DNA from: Clostridiales bacterium
GTDB taxonomy: Bacteria; Bacillota; Clostridia; Oscillospirales; Oscillospiraceae
Length of the DNA: 62,343 nt
Assembly: GCA_012719035.1 (NCBI GenBank)
Contig: JAAYBD010000001.1
Coordinates: forward strand, 1-62,343
Reading direction: 5' to 3'
A model generated the notes under the pieces. It had not been told where the DNA came from. It saw nothing but the letters and a program-made list of their open reading frames with translations, and made no database searches. The translations under genes were made by a program, and so were the position numbers. This document shows, in pieces, positions 26,965 through 36,365 of the stretch (the stretch's first letter is position 1; each line of letters starts with the position of its first letter).

Positions 26965-27594
26965 TCATTTTATGCGCACACCGCGGAATTGCTCTCCAAT
27001 TTTTTCAAATACCACTTTTCCGGCAGAGCTGTCAGTAATTTGTTCGAAAAGCGGTTCTTCCCTGTCCTGCCGTACAAGCGCTTCTATAACAACGTCAATT
27101 CCAAAATCCGCAGACTGTACCGACACTTCAAAATCATTAAATATCCGTACCGACCTTTCATAAAAATTGTAAGGTACGGAAATCAAGTAAAGGCTCCACT
27201 GCGCCATTATTGAGACACCTGCCGCCTCCAGAGCCATTTTTGCCGCCCTTGAATATGCCCGGGCCAGTCCGCCTGTTCCAAGCAGGGTTCCGCCGAAATA
27301 GCGGGTCACCACACAGCATACGTTTTTGATTTCTTCAGACGCAAATACATTTAGCGTCGGCATGCCCGAAGTCCCGCTCGGTTCACCATCGTCCGAGTAT
27401 CTTGTTATGTTATTGTCGCGGATAATGTAAGCATAGACGTTATGTGTAGCATCCCGATGCTTTTCGCGTGTTTCGCGCAATCTGTCGAGTGCCTCTTCCT
27501 CCGTATCAGTCCGCCAGACTCTTCCTATAAAGCGTGAGTGCTTTTCAGTAAACTCCGCTTCACCAAAGCCCGCGGGTACAAGATATGTCGTCAT
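26965..27594 (-). CDS. yigZ: YigZ / IMPACT family protein
   Basis: A 209-residue UPF0029 protein. Diagnostic segments are FIGRVWRTDTEEEALDRL near the start, DATHNVYAYII, SDDGEPSGTSGMPTLNV near 68, and VTRYFGGTLLGTGGLARAYS near 95. Members have been linked to translation control and proline-peptide handling, but the bacterial role is not settled. The start is ATG 27594, with AAAGGAGG five bases upstream. The frame's earlier ATG overlaps that site. It follows hflX by 89 bases on the same strand. Confidence 0.92.
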   Translation of the reverse strand: MTTYLVPAGFGEAEFTEKHSRFIGRVWRTDTEEEALDRLRETREKHRDATHNVYAYIIRDNNITRYSDDGEPSGTSGMPTLNVFASEEIKNVCCVVTRYFGGTLLGTGGLARAYSRAAKMALEAAGVSIMAQWSLYLISVPYNFYERSVRIFNDFEVSVQSADFGIDVVIEALVRQDREEPLFEQITDSSAGKVVFEKIGEQFRGVRIK

Positions 27595-27683
27595 GGGTCC
27601 TCCTTTCAGCATTCATGAAACGTTGCGGCGGTGAAGATAAGTCAAAAACGGCTTTTAAGCTCCGGAATACCTGCACGTGTTTC

Positions 27684-28949
27684 TCACTCACTGCTCAGGA
27701 CAAAATTCCGTACTTTTCCCCAAAGCTCGGGACGTATTACCGCACTTATCCTGATGCCGTCATCCACATATTCGCTTGAAATGACCGCTCCCTCGCGATG
27801 CAAAAGTTCCAGTATCCCCGCATTCGAGTATGGCAGCATAAGTTCTACCTTTTTCTTGCCGCTTTCAAGTATCCTTGACAGCTCATCAAGCAGCTCGGCA
27901 GTTCCCTCCCCCGTTTTTGCAGAAATGCAAACAATGTTTTCTCCATGGGGAAGCTCTCCGAAAAAGGTGTCGCACTTGTTGAATACGCGGACGCACGGCG
28001 TCTGAGAAGCGCCAAGCTCTTCTATCAATTCTTCGACTATTTCCGCCTGTTCTTCCCAGTTTGGGTTGGATATGTCGATAACATGGAGCAGAACGTCGGC
28101 ATAGGCAAGCTCTTCAAGGGTCGCCTTAAATGCTTCGACCAGATGGTGCGGGAGCTTTCTGATAAAACCAACGGTATCTGACAGCAAAACTTCCTGTGTA
28201 TCACTTATGCTCTTGCGCCTTATCGTCGTGTCAAGAGTATCAAAAAGCCTGTCATTTGCCGGTATGTCAGAACCTGTCAGGCAGTTCATAAGACTCGACT
28301 TCCCCGCATTGGTATAGCCGACCAGCGCAACTACGGGCATCGAATTTTTCTCACGCAGCCGGCGCTGCGTTCCCCGGACGCGCCTTACATCTTCAAGCTC
28401 ATCACGGAGCTTTTGTATCTTGCGTCTTATATGGCGCCTGTCAGTTTCAAGCTGTGTTTCTCCCGGACCGCGTGTTCCTATAGGTGAGGAGCCGCCGGAA
28501 GCTGTCTGACGGACAAGATGCTGCCACATTCCTGTAAGCCTCGGCAGGAGATATTCATACTGTGCAAGCTCCACCTGAAGCTGCCCTTCCCTCGTCTGCG
28601 CACGCTGGGCAAAAATATCAAGTATCAGCCCGCTCCTGTCAAGGACTTTGACGCCCAGTTCCTCTGAAAGAACCCTCATCTGAGATGGAGACAGCTCATT
28701 GTCGAAAACAGCAAGCTCACAGCCGTAGTTTTCGATAAGCTCCTTCATTTCTTTGACTTTCCCATCGCCGATGAAACTTCGTGATTCAGGGGTCGCCCTA
28801 TTTTGGAGGACATAGGCAACCGCCTCTCCCCCCGCGGTTTCAAGCAATGCCGCAAGCTCCTGCATACTTGTTTCTGTGGAGCGTTCGTCTTCTTTCATCG
28901 AGTCGGCGGACAGCCCCGCCAGAACCGCTTTTTCTCTTTTGTTTTCCAT
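27684..28949 (-). CDS. hflX: Ribosome-associated GTPase HflX
   Basis: A 421-residue GTPase that splits stalled or heat-damaged ribosomes. The N-terminal HflX domain contains AVFDNELSPSQMRVLSEELG and VLDRSGLILDIFAQRAQTREG. The coiled linker TQLETDRRHIRRKIQKLRDEL precedes the G domain. G1 is VALVGYTNAGKSSLMNCLTG, G3 is DTVGFIRKLPHHLVEAF and G4 is NKCD. The start is ATG 28949, six bases after GCGGAGG. It lies downstream of the large GGDEF/EAL gene, with a strong hairpin between. Confidence 0.97.
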   Translation of the reverse strand: MENKREKAVLAGLSADSMKEDERSTETSMQELAALLETAGGEAVAYVLQNRATPESRSFIGDGKVKEMKELIENYGCELAVFDNELSPSQMRVLSEELGVKVLDRSGLILDIFAQRAQTREGQLQVELAQYEYLLPRLTGMWQHLVRQTASGGSSPIGTRGPGETQLETDRRHIRRKIQKLRDELEDVRRVRGTQRRLREKNSMPVVALVGYTNAGKSSLMNCLTGSDIPANDRLFDTLDTTIRRKSISDTQEVLLSDTVGFIRKLPHHLVEAFKATLEELAYADVLLHVIDISNPNWEEQAEIVEELIEELGASQTPCVRVFNKCDTFFGELPHGENIVCISAKTGEGTAELLDELSRILESGKKKVELMLPYSNAGILELLHREGAVISSEYVDDGIRISAVIRPELWGKVRNFVLSSE

Positions 28950-29006
28950 AACATGCCTCCGCAGCAAATAATAAGCTTAGAGTCAAACCGAGCCAAAATA
29001 CGGCTA

Positions 29007-29046
29007 CGTCGTAAAGGGAGCGATAATCTTAGCGCCCCTTTACGAC
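29007..29046 (-). other. Strong inverted repeat without T-tract upstream of hflX
   Basis: CGTCGTAAAGGG and CCCTTTACGACG form a perfect 12-bp stem, extended by GCG/CGC across one mismatch. Neither strand has a T-run after it, so it is not a standard terminator. It lies between the signalling gene and hflX. Possible roles are an operator, an RNA processing site, or a terminator with a poor tail. Confidence 0.6.
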
Positions 29047-29084
29047 GGACCAATCCTTATACTTCCCTTAGAACACAAGGATAT

Positions 29085-32000
29085 TCATTCGGTTTTCTCA
29101 TCTTTTTCGTCATACATCACGCATCTGGCAGCACTGCTTTCCCTCGCTTCGGAGAGCGCTTTTTCAGCCCTTTGAAACACTTCGGCATAGTTTTTATTAT
29201 GCTGAGAGATTATGTTGATGCCAACGCTGCAATTAACTATATGCATATCCGGCAAAACGATATCGCTCACATAATCCTGCACTTTGACTGCCTTTGAATA
29301 GGCAATATGCGGGCTGCTGATCTCGCTTATAAAAACCACAAATTTCTCGTCATCGATACGTCCGATTATATCCTGTTCTCTGAACAGGCTTTTTATTCGG
29401 GATGCTGCATCCTTTAAAAAAGCTTCCCCTGTAAGCGCTCCGAACGTATCTTCAATCAGTTTCAAATCATCAAGACTTATGAGAAGCAAAGCCGACTTCT
29501 TGTCCGTTTTGTGCTTTTTCAAGCGCTCAGCGATAAGGGTTTCCGCAGTCGTCTTATTGAGCATGCCCGTAGCCATGTCAAATTCCGCTCTTTGATGCAG
29601 ATTCTCCATTTTTTCAACAAACATTTCAAACTGCTTCTTCTGAGTTATATCAAGGTTGCAAAGAAGATAACTCCCCCCCGAAACCTTTACCATCGAAGAC
29701 ATGATCCATCTGACCTCTCCGTCTGCCACAACCCTGTATTCAACTGTAACAGGCAGTTCAAGCATGTCTGACCTTGCGGATATAATTATTTTTTCGATCA
29801 TCTCCCTGTCGTCGGGATATATTTTGTTTTCAAGCCAGCTTTTTTCTACCTTATTAAGGTTAAGAATATTTCCATAACATCTTTTACGGTTTGCGCTCAG
29901 CGTGCGGAATGTATTTGCCATATAATTAAACTCGAATATTTCATCAAAAATTCCGTACAGGGCATTGCTGTATTTATTCAGTTCCCTTTCCTTTTCTGCG
30001 CGTATTCTCTCAGTTGCGTCCAGAAAAGTAAGGCATATAAGCGGTCTTGTCTCTGTTCCTCCAATGTGCTTAATAAAGCCTTTGAACTGCATAAGCTTCC
30101 CATAATAATTATAGCGGCGTGCCGTAAATTTTTGGACATTGCCCGTACTTATTGCCTTATTACAGGCTTCAAGAAAACCATCTATATCGGGCGGGTATAC
30201 CTGAGTAAGGACATTAAGGGAGTGGATGCTGAAAGCAGCCATGTCGGGATATCCCAGCATCTCGCAGTAAGCGCGGTTTACCCGTATCGCCTCCATGCGT
30301 CCTTCCGACAGCTCATAAAGACCGAATCCCCCGAGAATTCCGTCCACAAGGGAGGTGACAAGGCTGTCCCCGCCCATTACGGCGTTGATGCTGTCAAGCG
30401 TGACTGCCGGCGGTTTATCAGTAATCATGCATACTGAATCCTTGCTAATAATCAGTTTTTCATAATCCTCCCGGGTGACGGGGCGTGAATAGTAATATCC
30501 CTGAACCATATCACATCCGAGCGTACGAAGAAAATCGATCTGGTCCTTGGTTTCAACTCCCTCAGCAACCACAGGAATGCCAAGCCATTTTGCCATTCGT
30601 ATGACCGAGGTTACAACCGTGCCGACCTTTCCCCCGCGTTCAAAGCCATCAAGGAATTTCATATCGATTTTCAGCGTATCGACTTCGACGTCCTTCAGCA
30701 TATTGAGCGATGAAAAGCCGCTGCCGAAATCATCGATTGCAACGCTGAATCCGTATTCATGAAGCTTGTCCACAACCTGATGCAGAACCTCGCCCTCCAT
30801 CAGGAACGCCGATTCTGTCAGCTCGATTTCAAGGTATTTTGTGTCAACATCGTATTTCTGCGCCAAATCATAGATTCTCTGCGGAAACCGCGAATCATAC
30901 AGGTGTACCCTTGAAAAGTTAACGGAAATTGGAACAACAGGTATGTTTTTTTCCTGCGCATCATGCAATATTGAACAGGCTTTTTCAAATATGTAGAAAT
31001 CCAGTTTTCTTATAAAGCCGTTTTTTTCAAACAGCTCAATGAATCTGCCGGGCATGATTATCTCTCCGTCCGGCTTTTTCCAGCGAACCAGCACTTCCGC
31101 TCCGGTAATCGACTCGTTGCTCATATTATATTTCGGCTGATAATAGTCAACAAATTCCCCGTTTTCCAGCCCGCGCATCATGCTTCCGATCAGTTCGGCA
31201 TCCTCAAGCTGACATTCGAGCATAGAGTCGTCATAAATTGCAATGCCCGTACTGAACTTATATTTTATAGTGTCCTTCGCTATTGAGGCATTGTCTATCA
31301 TTTTGCGGATGGACTCATCACGGTCTTCGATTATATATATTCCCCCGCAAAGGAAAAACGGCAATTTTGAGTCCTTTGCAACCCTAACGGCACTTCTGAA
31401 GGTTTCAAAAATCTCCTCTTTTGTCTCCCTGTTTATAAACCACACAAAATGGTCGGCATACAGTCTGCCGGCAACATCGTCTTCCTTCAGAAATTTGCGC
31501 ACGATTCCCGCTATTGTTTTCAGAAGCTCATCGCCTGCTTCAAATCCATACAGTGCATTATACGATCTGAATGCAACTACTTCAAAAGAAACCAAGGCGC
31601 ATACGCGTTCTTCGGGAAGTTTCAAGAGTCGTTTGCGGATTTTCGATTCAAATCCCTGCTTATTGTACAGACTGGTGAGCGGATCAACGAAATATGCCTC
31701 GTGGCTTTTGCGCTGCTCCCTGTTCAGTTCTACTCTCCGCCGCCACAAAATCACCGTATTTGTCACCGCAAGCAGAATCGACAGAAGAACGACAACTCCA
31801 AACAGCGCATGCGTTTTCGGGCTGTCCTGCTCGCCTTCAATTAAAAAAGAGGGGGGTATAAAGTTTAATATATACCAGCCGTTTATGCCGGCAGGATGAT
31901 AAACATAATAACCGTCAGCGCTTTCATAGCTTGCATTTTCAAAAGACACATCGCCCGTACTGACAGCTTTCTTCAAATCGCGTAAAAAAGCATCTGCAAA

Positions 32001-32666
32001 AGCTCCTTCCGAAGCCATACTGTCCAATGCGGTAAAAATATTTTCACTGCCCTTGAAGTTCGGAATTTCTCCAGCTATAAGGTTTCCGGCGGCATCAAAA
32101 ATCAAAGACTTCATATCTCCGCCTGCATCGCCGGAATAAAGAAGATTTTCTATTGTCCCCTCTGAACAGAAACCGACGACTGCGCCCTCTGTCTCCCCTT
32201 TCACCGTAAAAGGTACCGCAAAAACGAAGCAAACCTCATCATCAAATTCCGTTTTTTCAAAGGTTCTTTGTCCTGCGGCGGCGTCTTTGTAGTATTTCAT
32301 TTGGGAAACGTTAGAAGCCCTGTTCTCTTTATCATATAATACGGCATCCTCTCCCACAACTGTCACATAGGAGAAACCTAATTTCTCTGCCGAGGCGTTG
32401 ATTTCTTTCAAAATCTGAGGATAATAGCGCCAGTTCTCTTCCGCAAGGCGATTTGAATATATATCAAGAACATCAAAGTTGCTGCCGATTTTTGACAAAA
32501 ATAATTGACTCTGCGCGGATCCGGGTTCGTAAAGCAAACGTTTCTTCTGCATTTCAATATGCGGCAGCATATTAGAACGATACAGCCAAGCACACGCCAC
32601 TATGCCCCCAACGAGCAGAGCCGGAATTAATATTGTAATAATACTTCTCTTCGAACATATCTTCAC
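29085..32666 (-). CDS. Membrane-bound GGDEF-EAL-PAS-PAS-GGDEF cyclic-di-GMP signalling protein
   Basis: A 1193-residue sensor. Transmembrane segments flank an extracellular sensor domain (TM1 about 9-29, TM2 about 285-308, ending WRRR). A first GGDEF domain is degenerate (LYADHF at the signature). The EAL domain keeps its catalytic set: AEVLVRW, NFSRVHL, ELTES, IDDFGSGFSSL, LKIDMKFL, AEGVET and QGYYYSRP. This suggests phosphodiesterase activity. Two PAS-like modules follow (ending FLDATERIRAEKER and LCNLDITQKKQFE), then a second GGDEF, also degenerate (GRIDDEKF). The start is GTG 32666. It has its own promoter. Confidence 0.9.
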   Translation of the reverse strand: MKICSKRSIITILIPALLVGGIVACAWLYRSNMLPHIEMQKKRLLYEPGSAQSQLFLSKIGSNFDVLDIYSNRLAEENWRYYPQILKEINASAEKLGFSYVTVVGEDAVLYDKENRASNVSQMKYYKDAAAGQRTFEKTEFDDEVCFVFAVPFTVKGETEGAVVGFCSEGTIENLLYSGDAGGDMKSLIFDAAGNLIAGEIPNFKGSENIFTALDSMASEGAFADAFLRDLKKAVSTGDVSFENASYESADGYYVYHPAGINGWYILNFIPPSFLIEGEQDSPKTHALFGVVVLLSILLAVTNTVILWRRRVELNREQRKSHEAYFVDPLTSLYNKQGFESKIRKRLLKLPEERVCALVSFEVVAFRSYNALYGFEAGDELLKTIAGIVRKFLKEDDVAGRLYADHFVWFINRETKEEIFETFRSAVRVAKDSKLPFFLCGGIYIIEDRDESIRKMIDNASIAKDTIKYKFSTGIAIYDDSMLECQLEDAELIGSMMRGLENGEFVDYYQPKYNMSNESITGAEVLVRWKKPDGEIIMPGRFIELFEKNGFIRKLDFYIFEKACSILHDAQEKNIPVVPISVNFSRVHLYDSRFPQRIYDLAQKYDVDTKYLEIELTESAFLMEGEVLHQVVDKLHEYGFSVAIDDFGSGFSSLNMLKDVEVDTLKIDMKFLDGFERGGKVGTVVTSVIRMAKWLGIPVVAEGVETKDQIDFLRTLGCDMVQGYYYSRPVTREDYEKLIISKDSVCMITDKPPAVTLDSINAVMGGDSLVTSLVDGILGGFGLYELSEGRMEAIRVNRAYCEMLGYPDMAAFSIHSLNVLTQVYPPDIDGFLEACNKAISTGNVQKFTARRYNYYGKLMQFKGFIKHIGGTETRPLICLTFLDATERIRAEKERELNKYSNALYGIFDEIFEFNYMANTFRTLSANRKRCYGNILNLNKVEKSWLENKIYPDDREMIEKIIISARSDMLELPVTVEYRVVADGEVRWIMSSMVKVSGGSYLLCNLDITQKKQFEMFVEKMENLHQRAEFDMATGMLNKTTAETLIAERLKKHKTDKKSALLLISLDDLKLIEDTFGALTGEAFLKDAASRIKSLFREQDIIGRIDDEKFVVFISEISSPHIAYSKAVKVQDYVSDIVLPDMHIVNCSVGINIISQHNKNYAEVFQRAEKALSEARESSAARCVMYDEKDEKTE

Positions 32667-32788
32667 TGCTTAATTCCGCCTTTAATAAAAATCGCTGACC
32701 GACGAATCAAATAGTTGTTATTTTTAATAAATTGGCATCAAAGTAAATGCTTTTTGAGCACAGTCCATAATCGCTATCTTTACATAAT

Positions 32789-32816
32789 ATTATACACAAT
32801 TCTCCAAATTGGTCAA
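32789..32816 (-). promoter_or_regulatory. Promoter of the GGDEF/EAL gene
   Basis: On the minus strand, TTGACC (32811-32816), 16 bases, TATAAT (32789-32794). The leader to the GTG start is about 115 bases. Confidence 0.78.
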
Positions 32817-33094
32817 CGGGAGTTTTGCCTATTTTATACATAGCAATTATTTCCCATCATATTTTATCAGTTAAAAGTTTAGGGATAGAGCGGGTTCAAA
32901 TGCCGTCTGCTCGCTCTTGAAAAATTAGATATATATACAAAAACAGGCTCTGTCTTGCTCCCGCACGTGATTGTCTCAAAATTAAAATCTTTCTCCAAGA
33001 CCCGCTCCGGACTTTAGCGCATCACTTAATCATATTTTATGCTGTTTTTGTACCGGTTTCTTTGAGCAAACTGCATAAACGGTCTATTTTATGC

Positions 33095-33123
33095 TTGTGA
33101 TATTTTAAAAAATATGTTATATA
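33095..33123 (+). promoter_or_regulatory. Candidate promoter of putP
   Basis: TTGTGA (33095-33100), 17 bases, TATATA (33118-33123). A moderate match in a very AT-rich stretch. Confidence 0.45.
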
Positions 33124-33186
33124 TCTCAACAGTGTTTTTAAAACATTTGTTATTTGAGGGGTAAATTTATATTGGAGGATTAATTG

Positions 33187-34743
33187 ATGGACGGGAATAC
33201 GCAAATTTTTATTGCTATGTGCATTTATATGCTTGTAGTAATAGGCATCGGACTTTACTTTGCAAAACGCGCCAACGAGAATTCAAACAACTATTTTCTC
33301 GGGGGCAGGAGTCTTGGTCCTTGGATAGCGGCGATGAGCGCCGAAGCCTCGGACATGAGCGGATGGCTGCTCATGGGTCTGCCCGGTGTTGCCTACTGGT
33401 GCGGTCTTGCCGATGCGGCATGGACAGCTATCGGACTTGCCCTCGGTACATATTTAAACTGGCTTTTAGTCTCAAAGCGCCTGCGCCGTTACTCCGCCGT
33501 TGCCGGCAACGCAATAACCATACCTGATTATTTCAGCAACCGTTTTCACGATAAAAAGAAAATTCTGATGTCGATTGCGGCAATTTTTATTCTTGTGTTT
33601 TTTACAGTTTACGCAGCAAGCTGTTTTGTCACCTGCGGGAAACTGTTCAGCACGCTTTTTGGACTTTCTTATCACAGCATGATGATTGCAGGAGCAATAT
33701 TCGTAATCATTTATACTTTTCTGGGCGGCTTTCTCGCTGAAAGCACCTCTGATTTTCTCCAGAGCATAGTGATGATTATAGCTTTGGTCGCTATTTTTAT
33801 CGTTTCATCGATCACCGCAGGCGGACCTTCGGAAATTGCGGAAAACGTCAGAAACATACCCGGCTTTTTTGAATTTTTCGGAATAGCGCAGCCCACAATG
33901 GTCGACGGAGTTCAGCAGGTTCAAAACGGAGAGCCTCTGTTCGGAAACAGTGCAAACTACGGCTTCCTTACCATTATTTCTACCCTTTCATGGGGTCTGG
34001 GCTATTTCGGTATGCCGCAGGTTCTGCTGCGCTTTATGGCAATCCGCAAAGTTGATGAACTTAAAACATCAAGGAGGATTGCAACCACTTGGGCAGTGAT
34101 TTCAATGACAGCAGCCGTAATGATCGGTATAATCGGAAGAGTTCTGTATCCTGATGCCCTAACAACCTCCGGACAGGCAGAGAACATTTTCATTCTCATG
34201 TCGACAAAGCTCCTGCCTCCCCTGCTTGCAGGACTTGCAATGGCAGGGATACTTGCCGCAACGATCAGCTCCTCCGACTCATACTTACTTATCGCGGCTT
34301 CCGCCTTTTCTAAGAATATATTTCAAGGTATTCTCAAGAAAAACGCTACTGACAAGCAGGTCATGACCGTTTCCCGCATCATACTTGTGATTATTGCAAT
34401 TCTCGGTATGATCATTGCCATGGATGAAAACAGCGTGATATTCAAGGTTGTTTCCTTTGCATGGGCAGGATTCGGTGCTACATTCGGTCCAATCATGCTG
34501 TTTTCTCTGTTCTGGAAGCGCACTACGATCGAAGGCGCGGTAGCAGGTATGCTCTCCGGCGGAATAAGCGTGTTTGTCTGGAAGCTGGTTCTTCGTCCTC
34601 TGGGCGGAGTGTTCGGAATCTATGAACTGATGCCGGCATTCCTGATTTCCTGCATATTTATCGTCGTGGTTTCACTGCTCACTAAAGAACCGTCCAAGGT
34701 AATTCTGCAAGAGTTCGAGAAAGCAAAGACTTACGAATATTAA
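33187..34743 (+). CDS. putP: Sodium/proline symporter (SSS family)
   Basis: A 518-residue, roughly 13-helix sodium:solute symporter for proline uptake across the cytoplasmic membrane. PutP signatures include NNYFLGGRSLGPWIAAMSAEASDMSGWLLMGLPG (about 33-66), where the sodium and proline sites lie. Others are SWGLGYFGMPQVLLRFMAIR and LAATISSSDSYLLIAASAFS. The start is ATG 33187, eight bases after GGAGG; a TTG directly upstream is not preferred. It is a single gene with its own terminator. Substrate is assigned by family resemblance only. Confidence 0.93.
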   Translation: MDGNTQIFIAMCIYMLVVIGIGLYFAKRANENSNNYFLGGRSLGPWIAAMSAEASDMSGWLLMGLPGVAYWCGLADAAWTAIGLALGTYLNWLLVSKRLRRYSAVAGNAITIPDYFSNRFHDKKKILMSIAAIFILVFFTVYAASCFVTCGKLFSTLFGLSYHSMMIAGAIFVIIYTFLGGFLAESTSDFLQSIVMIIALVAIFIVSSITAGGPSEIAENVRNIPGFFEFFGIAQPTMVDGVQQVQNGEPLFGNSANYGFLTIISTLSWGLGYFGMPQVLLRFMAIRKVDELKTSRRIATTWAVISMTAAVMIGIIGRVLYPDALTTSGQAENIFILMSTKLLPPLLAGLAMAGILAATISSSDSYLLIAASAFSKNIFQGILKKNATDKQVMTVSRIILVIIAILGMIIAMDENSVIFKVVSFAWAGFGATFGPIMLFSLFWKRTTIEGAVAGMLSGGISVFVWKLVLRPLGGVFGIYELMPAFLISCIFIVVVSLLTKEPSKVILQEFEKAKTYEY

Positions 34744-34830
34744 AAAACGCGGGTCTTTTTTACTGACTTGCTAAAATATCCGGCGGTGTTCCGCCCTAAA
34801 ACTGTAAAGAAAAATAAAGTCTCAAAAATG

Positions 34831-34863
34831 TCGGCTATCGGAATAATCTGATAGCCGATTTTT
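34831..34863 (+). terminator. Terminator of putP
   Basis: TCGGCTATC-N10-GATAGCCGA is followed by TTTTTC, 88 bases after the putP stop. Confidence 0.85.
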
Positions 34864-34913
34864 CTGATTTGGAAAAATCAACCCATGTCCAATTGTTTGA
34901 AGGGCAAACAAAT

Positions 34914-34946
34914 AACCCCTTAGAAACTAAGCGTTTCCAAAGGGTT
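34914..34946 (-). terminator. Terminator of tRNA-Val
   Basis: AACCCCTTAGAAAC pairs with GTTTCCAAAGGGTT around a 5-base loop, with one or two mismatches. It ends on the minus strand with ATTTGTTTG. It begins three bases after the tRNA 3' end. Confidence 0.75.
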
Positions 34947-34948
34947 TC

Positions 34949-35024
34949 TGGTGGACGATACAAGACTCGAACTTGTGACCTCCCGCACGTCAAGCGGATG
35001 CGCTACCAGCTGCGCCAATCGTCC
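34949..35024 (-). tRNA. tRNA-Val (anticodon GAC)
   Basis: The reverse complement folds with acceptor GGACGAT/ATCGTCC, an anticodon stem TCCGC/GCGGG, a loop TTGACGT giving GAC, T-loop GTTCGAGTC, and an encoded CCA. It is isolated, between putP and the chromate transporter genes. Confidence 0.95.
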
Positions 35025-35114
35025 AAATTCATCAGCAAGTGTTATTTTACACACGTAAAGCCGATTTGTCAACTGTAAAATCCTTTTTATATTCAAATAA
35101 ACAATAATAAAAAT

Positions 35115-35140
35115 ACAAGCATAGCCGAAGCTATGCTTGT
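35115..35140 (-). terminator. Terminator of the chromate-transporter operon
   Basis: A perfect 11-bp stem (ACAAGCATAGC/GCTATGCTTGT) has a stable tetraloop (TTCG on the transcribed strand), followed by ATTTTTATT. It begins just after the stop of the last gene. Confidence 0.92.
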
Positions 35141-35141
35141 T

Positions 35142-35711
35142 TCATACAAGAAACGCGGAAACGAACTCCCAAAGGACTCCAAGCACCCCGCAGGCAAGTA
35201 TCGTTGTTATTATATTTGTCTTCCATTTTCTTATAATAATAAACGCCGCCAAAGCGAGCACTGCGGAAAACATGTCTATTGAGGCAACCGTAACTTCAGC
35301 GCCATCCCACAACGTTTCAGTCAGAACGCCCAGTGCGGCAACAGCGACCAGTGCCACGACGGCCGGTTTCAGACCATTGATTATATCCTGTATAAAAGTC
35401 AGGTGCCCATATTTTTTAAAAACGAGAAACAGCAAGGTCACTATGATAAATGGGGGAAACATAAACCCGAGGGAAGCTACTATAGCTCCCGGAATGCCCG
35501 CAACCTTCATACCGACAAAAGTCGCAGAATTTATCGCAATAGGACCGGGCGTAATCTGTGATATCGTCAGAAGATCTGAAAACTCCGACATTGAAAGCCA
35601 TTGATTTATTTCAATGCACTGTTCCTGTATCAGCGGGAGCGCCGCGTATCCTCCGCCAAAAGCAAGTACCCCTATAATACAGAAACTGATAAAAAGACGC
35701 AGATATATCAT
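35142..35711 (-). CDS. chrA: Chromate transporter, half-size ChrA (second of a pair)
   Basis: A 189-residue single-domain CHR protein with about six membrane helices. It has the family motif GGGYAALPLIQEQCIE and the pore-like ITPGPIAINSATFVGMK. Short CHR proteins act as pairs that together match one full-length ChrA, which exports chromate by proton exchange. In Firmicutes the natural anion is often unclear. Its ATG overlaps the stop of the first half (ATGA), with GGAGGAG upstream. A terminator follows directly. Confidence 0.92.
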   Translation of the reverse strand: MIYLRLFISFCIIGVLAFGGGYAALPLIQEQCIEINQWLSMSEFSDLLTISQITPGPIAINSATFVGMKVAGIPGAIVASLGFMFPPFIIVTLLFLVFKKYGHLTFIQDIINGLKPAVVALVAVAALGVLTETLWDGAEVTVASIDMFSAVLALAAFIIIRKWKTNIITTILACGVLGVLWEFVSAFLV

Positions 35712-36277
35712 GAACTTCTCCTCCTTCGGTCACGTAAGATACCGAAGATAGCGCCCAATGCTCCGCAGGAAATAATGATAACGGCAACATTAACGTCAAA
35801 AAACCATGCGAAAACGAAGGCCAGTACCATAATCGGAATATACAGCATCTTTTCTCTTTTTAAATACGGCGCCGCCATATCTATGACCGTATCCGCGATA
35901 ACGGCGGAAACTCCCGCCCGCATTCCTCTGAATCCGGCTGAAACATAACTGTTTCCCCGTATGGCATCATAAAAGCAGAACACCACAGAAAGTATAACGA
36001 GCGGCGGAAGGGCTGTTCCGAGCAAGGCGCAGACAGCGCCCCAAAAGCCGAGCAGACGGTATCCCATCAGCACATTTGTATTGACTACCATCGCCCCGGG
36101 TGAAGATTGACCAATCGCGGTAAGCTCTGCAAGCTCATCCTCATTTATCCAGTGCAGCTTTTCTACAAAGCGTTCCCTCATCATCGGGAGCATGACATAG
36201 CCTCCGCCTATTGTAAAAGCGGATATTGTGAACGTATGGGCAAAAAGCGCCGCATATGTCGGTTTTTCTTTTTTCAT
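35708..36277 (-). CDS. chrA: Chromate transporter, half-size ChrA (first of a pair)
   Basis: A CHR-family membrane protein, paired with and overlapping the next gene. Motifs are FTIGGGYVMLPMMRERFVE near residue 20 and IGQSSPGAMVVNTNVLMGY near 55. The start is set at ATG 36277 (MKKEKPTYAALFAHTF), which matches family N-termini and gives 189 residues, the same as its partner. An alternative at 36364 lies one base after the upstream stop and would add 29 residues by translational coupling. The ribosome site for 36277 is poor, so the start is uncertain. Confidence 0.87.
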   Translation of the reverse strand: MKKEKPTYAALFAHTFTISAFTIGGGYVMLPMMRERFVEKLHWINEDELAELTAIGQSSPGAMVVNTNVLMGYRLLGFWGAVCALLGTALPPLVILSVVFCFYDAIRGNSYVSAGFRGMRAGVSAVIADTVIDMAAPYLKREKMLYIPIMVLAFVFAWFFDVNVAVIIISCGALGAIFGILRDRRRRSS

Positions 36278-36365
36278 TACAAAAACGTACATCCTTTTAA
36301 TAAAATACAAGGCAGACAGCCGAACGGCGGTAATTCCCGCTGCGGCTGTCCGCCATAAAAACATC

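Larger units (their letters stand above)
32667..33186. other. Divergent intergenic region, signalling gene / putP
   Basis: This 520-base AT-rich spacer holds a minus promoter (32789-32816) and a weaker plus promoter (33095-33123). No reading frame or clear riboswitch core was recognised in it. The long stretch 32880-33090 is unexplained. Confidence 0.5.

Noticed and set aside
32667-32782. Cyclic-di-GMP riboswitch before the GGDEF/EAL gene
   Set aside because: No GACGCAAAGCC-like core or matching tetraloop-receptor elements were found in the leader on the transcribed strand.
34949-35024. Prophage or island attachment at the isolated tRNA-Val
   Set aside because: No duplicated tRNA 3' end and no integrase gene lie on either side; the neighbours are putP and a chrA operon.
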